A stretch of 64,000 nucleotides of DNA from JANMZO01 sp963763135. Lineage in GTDB: Bacteria > Actinomycetota > Acidimicrobiia > Acidimicrobiales > JANYDT01. Position 1 is the stretch's first letter. The number at the start of each line of letters is the position of its first letter. The stretch is from the NCBI GenBank assembly GCA_963763135.1, contig CAVXNJ010000002.1:310001-374000 (forward strand). Reading direction: 5' to 3'. Made by a program: the position numbers and the translations under genes. This document shows, piece after piece, positions 61,880 to 64,000 of the stretch. The notes beneath the pieces are model-generated. The model did no database searches and had not been told where the DNA came from. It saw only the letters and a program-made list of their open reading frames with translations.

Positions 61880-62305
61880 TCACCGCACCGGCTTGGCCAC
61901 GATGATCGGTCCGTTCGTGTATTGGGGTGCGCAGTCGTTGACGCTGTTCTTGACGGTCACCCGGCGAAACGCGCTGTCGAGGTGAAGCCATTCTTCGGCC
62001 AGTGGGGCTGAGACCCCGGCTGCGTGAATGGCCTTGGCCAGGAACTGATGGCGATGGACGAACATTTCGTCGGTGATCAGCATGTGTCGGTGAGCGTCTC
62101 GCGGGTGCTTGCCGACGAAGGGTCGGGGGCCGCCCATCGCTCCGATCATGAAATCAGTCAGTTGCCGCTCCTGACGGTCTCGCTCCACGCCGACGAAGAA
62201 CTGGCTCAGAATCGGGTCACGGTAGATCTGGTCGTAGAGAGCCCGGTGCACCTTCTCCAGCGTCGGCTTTCCGCCGACGCGGTCGAAGAGCGATTGCGTG
62301 GGCAT
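61880..62305 (-). CDS. Truncated haemoglobin (globin)
   Basis: About 141 residues from MPTQSLFDRVGG. LFDRVGGKPTLEKVHRALYDQIYRDPILSQFF is the usual N-terminal part of 2/2 globins; the proximal-His region HRHMLITDEMFVHRH and the TNGPIIV tail follow. It would bind haem and O2/NO in the cytosol. The last codons are duplicated 169 bases downstream of the stop. Confidence 0.87.
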   Translation of the reverse strand: MPTQSLFDRVGGKPTLEKVHRALYDQIYRDPILSQFFVGVERDRQERQLTDFMIGAMGGPRPFVGKHPRDAHRHMLITDEMFVHRHQFLAKAIHAAGVSAPLAEEWLHLDSAFRRVTVKNSVNDCAPQYTNGPIIVAKPVR

Positions 62306-62514
62306 GTTCGGCGTTATGGGCCTGCGGGCTCCGACGCGAACAGCCGTCGAACCGATCGGCATGACGTGGCTTTGCATGAGGACCCTATCGGCCGCTCTCT
62401 GCGTTTCTTGCGACGGTCAGCGACTCGCCCGGGCCAAAAGGGACCAAAGACCCGATGACGCACAAATTCGTGGGATTTCGTGCATCCTCAGGTGATAGGG
62501 CAGACTCCTCCGTC

Positions 62515-63402
62515 ATGGCAGCCAACAACATTTACGGTCGGGTCGGTATATGGACGGGCGTTCTCGACGCACATCCAACCTCCAAAGCGCAAGAAGCGGC
62601 AAAGGAGGTGGAGCAGCTCGGCTTCACCACGATGTGGATCCCGGAGGCAGTGGGTCGCGATCCATTCGTTTCGGCGGCGAACATCTTGTCGGCAACGACG
62701 AAGCTGAAGATCGCCACGGGCATTGCGAATATCTATGCCCGCGACCCAATGACGATGAACGGCTGTGTACGCACGCTCGCCGAGGCCTACCCGGATCGTT
62801 TTCTTCTGGGTCTCGGTGTCAGCCACGGTCACCTCGTCGCCGGCGTGCGCAAGCACGATTACTCGAAGCCCTACAGCCACATGGTTGAGTACCTGACCCG
62901 TATGGACAAGGCACTCTTCATGGCGGTCGGGCCGGCTTCCACGCCTCCCCGAGTCCTCGCCGCTCTCGGCCCGAAGATGCTCACGCTGTCGGCCACCCAG
63001 GCCCAGGGTTCACATCCGTACTTCACGACGCCTGATCACACAAAGATCGCTCGCGAAACGATGGGTCCCGACGCGCTGCTCATGCCCGAGCAGATGGCCG
63101 TACTCGACACGAACCCCGAGACCGCCCGGGCCACCGCTCGCGCCGGTATGAAGGTGTACCTCGGCCTTCCGAACTATTGGAACAACCTGCTGCGGTTGGG
63201 CTTCGTCGAAGAGGACCGGGCCGACGGCGGCAGCGACCGGCTCGTCGACGCGATCGTCGCATGGGGTTCGATTGAGCAGATCGCCGAGCGCGTTTCGCAG
63301 CACCATGCGGCCGGCGCAGATCACGTTTGCGTGCAGATGTTGCGCCCCGACACGGCCGTACCGCTGACGGAGTGGACGGCCCTCGCCAAAGCGATGCTTT
63401 AA
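62515..63402 (+). CDS. LLM class F420-dependent oxidoreductase
   Basis: 295 residues of the TIGR03620-like F420 subfamily: YGRVGIWTGVLDAHP, LGFTTMWIPEAVGRDPF, IATGIANIYARDPMTM, FLLGLGVSHGHLVAGVRKHDY, LAALGPKMLTLSATQAQGSHPYFTTPDHT and VCVQML near the end. F420-linked hydride transfer, substrate unknown. I use the ATG at MAANN; the frame upstream is not protein-like. It ends at a hairpin shared with the convergent gene at the window edge. Confidence 0.92.
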   Translation: MAANNIYGRVGIWTGVLDAHPTSKAQEAAKEVEQLGFTTMWIPEAVGRDPFVSAANILSATTKLKIATGIANIYARDPMTMNGCVRTLAEAYPDRFLLGLGVSHGHLVAGVRKHDYSKPYSHMVEYLTRMDKALFMAVGPASTPPRVLAALGPKMLTLSATQAQGSHPYFTTPDHTKIARETMGPDALLMPEQMAVLDTNPETARATARAGMKVYLGLPNYWNNLLRLGFVEEDRADGGSDRLVDAIVAWGSIEQIAERVSQHHAAGADHVCVQMLRPDTAVPLTEWTALAKAML

Positions 63403-63452
63403 GGGTCCCGCTTAGCATTTAGCTAAACGAGACTGGTTCGTAGGAACGTGAT

Positions 63453-63501
63453 GCTCCGGAGCCGAAATCCACCCGGCGGGAGTGGAAATCGACTCCGGAG
63501 C
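63453..63501. terminator. Imperfect palindrome, GCTCCGGAGCCGAA family
   Basis: GCTCCGGAGCCGAAATCCAC can pair with GTGGAAATCGACTCCGGAGC around CCGGCGGGA, with three mismatches. The left arm is the same as in the hairpin at 17053. Lies between the convergent LLM and right-edge genes, hence a likely bidirectional terminator. Confidence 0.7.
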
Positions 63502-63621
63502 AGCGCGTCGGCGGTTAGTGCACTGAAGCGTTGAAGACTGTGATGTCGATTTCCCCGACTAACCGGCTGGTACGTACAAGCTGGGAGCGCTCGGCGTCAC
63601 AGGTTTCTATGCGAAGATGCA

Positions 63622-63999
63622 CTACTCGACTCGGTTCGCCGCGGCGTGAACGACGGCGAGTTGGTGTTGGCTCCACGCCCAGTGGGCGAATGACTCGATC
63701 ATCGACGGATGGCATCCGGAACGGCCGAGGGTGCGCTCCACATCGGCCAGCGTTCCTCCTGTCCTCACGACGCTCATCGCGGTCGAGGCAGCCCGGCGTC
63801 GAGCAGCGCGAAGCGGGGAAGCCTGCTCGTCGGCGGCGTCCCACTGAGCATGTTCGCTTTGGAGTTGGTGGGGCATCCGGGCGACCATACGTGGCTCCAC
63901 CCACGGAACCATGGGTCGCACGACGAGACTGCCGCCGCGGTAGTGCGCCAGCTCAAACTGACAAAGTCGCGACAGTGAGCGCAGAAACGGGGAGTGGCG
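63622..63999 (-). CDS. Hypothetical protein, 5' end beyond the window
   Basis: The minus-strand frame stays open to the window edge, so the gene starts outside. Visible C-terminal ~125 residues: RSLSRLCQFELAHYRGGSL, VRPMVPWVEPRMVARMPHQL, then a helical end with TLADVERTLGRSGCHP and SFAHWAWSQHQLAVVHAAA. The composition is protein-like and helical; family not recognised. Confidence 0.6.
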   Translation of the reverse strand, partial: RHSPFLRSLSRLCQFELAHYRGGSLVVRPMVPWVEPRMVARMPHQLQSEHAQWDAADEQASPLRAARRRAASTAMSVVRTGGTLADVERTLGRSGCHPSMIESFAHWAWSQHQLAVVHAAANRVE

Positions 64000-64000
64000 G

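Overview
The window is high-GC DNA, coding densely on both strands. It looks like the chromosome of an actinobacterium, and gene content makes me think of the class Acidimicrobiia. Supporting signs are four luciferase-like (LLM) F420-type oxidoreductases and a PPOX/F420-type protein, many SDRs, a P450, a one-piece LivH-LivM-LivG transporter, a LipB-LipA fusion, and several genes with a TANNNT box 6-7 bases before the start codon, as in leaderless actinobacterial mRNAs. The taxonomy is inference; no rRNA, tRNA, phage, insertion sequence or CRISPR array was seen.

Layout. 0.1-5.4 kb: an SDR, then a leftward set of a membrane protein with a linalool dehydratase/isomerase-type domain, a membrane protein and an APH-fold kinase. 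5.6-11.2 kb: a secreted protein, then a thiamine operon (TPP riboswitch, thiamine pyrophosphokinase, ThiB/ThiP/ThiQ-like ABC importer). 11.3-16.1 kb: a 33-residue membrane peptide whose 3' end runs into 65/66-bp tandem repeats, an LLM enzyme, a PhyH dioxygenase and a frameshifted GGDEF-EAL protein. 16.1-24.5 kb: SCO6745-type protein, lipoprotein, FtsH-like AAA metalloprotease, a multiply frameshifted PEP-utilizing protein, PhyH, LLM. 24.8-25.8 kb: a less GC-rich islet with a lipoprotein and a 5'-truncated gene remnant, bracketed by palindromic repeats.

25.8-40.5 kb is a catabolic block: P450 and esterase (leftward), LLM/hydrolase/SDR/SDR operon (rightward), a TetR regulator, and a divergent branched-chain-type (Liv) ABC importer followed by a type B carboxylesterase and a beta-lactamase-fold hydrolase. 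Similar GTACG/CGTAC sites before the LLM operon and between tetR and liv suggest one regulon. 40.7-44.2 kb: a heterodimeric ABC exporter, both halves frameshifted. 44.3-52.4 kb: dihydrolipoamide dehydrogenase, lipoylated E2, dUTPase, MFS exporter, PPOX protein and the LipB-LipA fusion, which would make the lipoyl group used by the E2. 52.4-55.2 kb: a two-component system divergent from a secreted protein, with OmpR-type direct repeats between. 55.2-64 kb: frameshifted M24 peptidase, membrane protein, GH3 hydrolase, Rieske-oxygenase remnant, PduO-type adenosyltransferase, leucyl aminopeptidase, truncated globin, LLM enzyme and a gene running off the right edge.

Two themes recur. (1) Most spacers carry families of palindromic or tandem repeats; two truncated gene remnants begin at or inside such repeats, and the 3' ends of a globin gene and possibly a P450 gene are duplicated nearby. 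(2) Five loci (GGDEF-EAL, PEP enzyme, two ABC half-transporters, M24) have reading-frame breaks, nearly all explainable by one extra base. This may be assembly error or real decay, and should be settled before functional conclusions are drawn.
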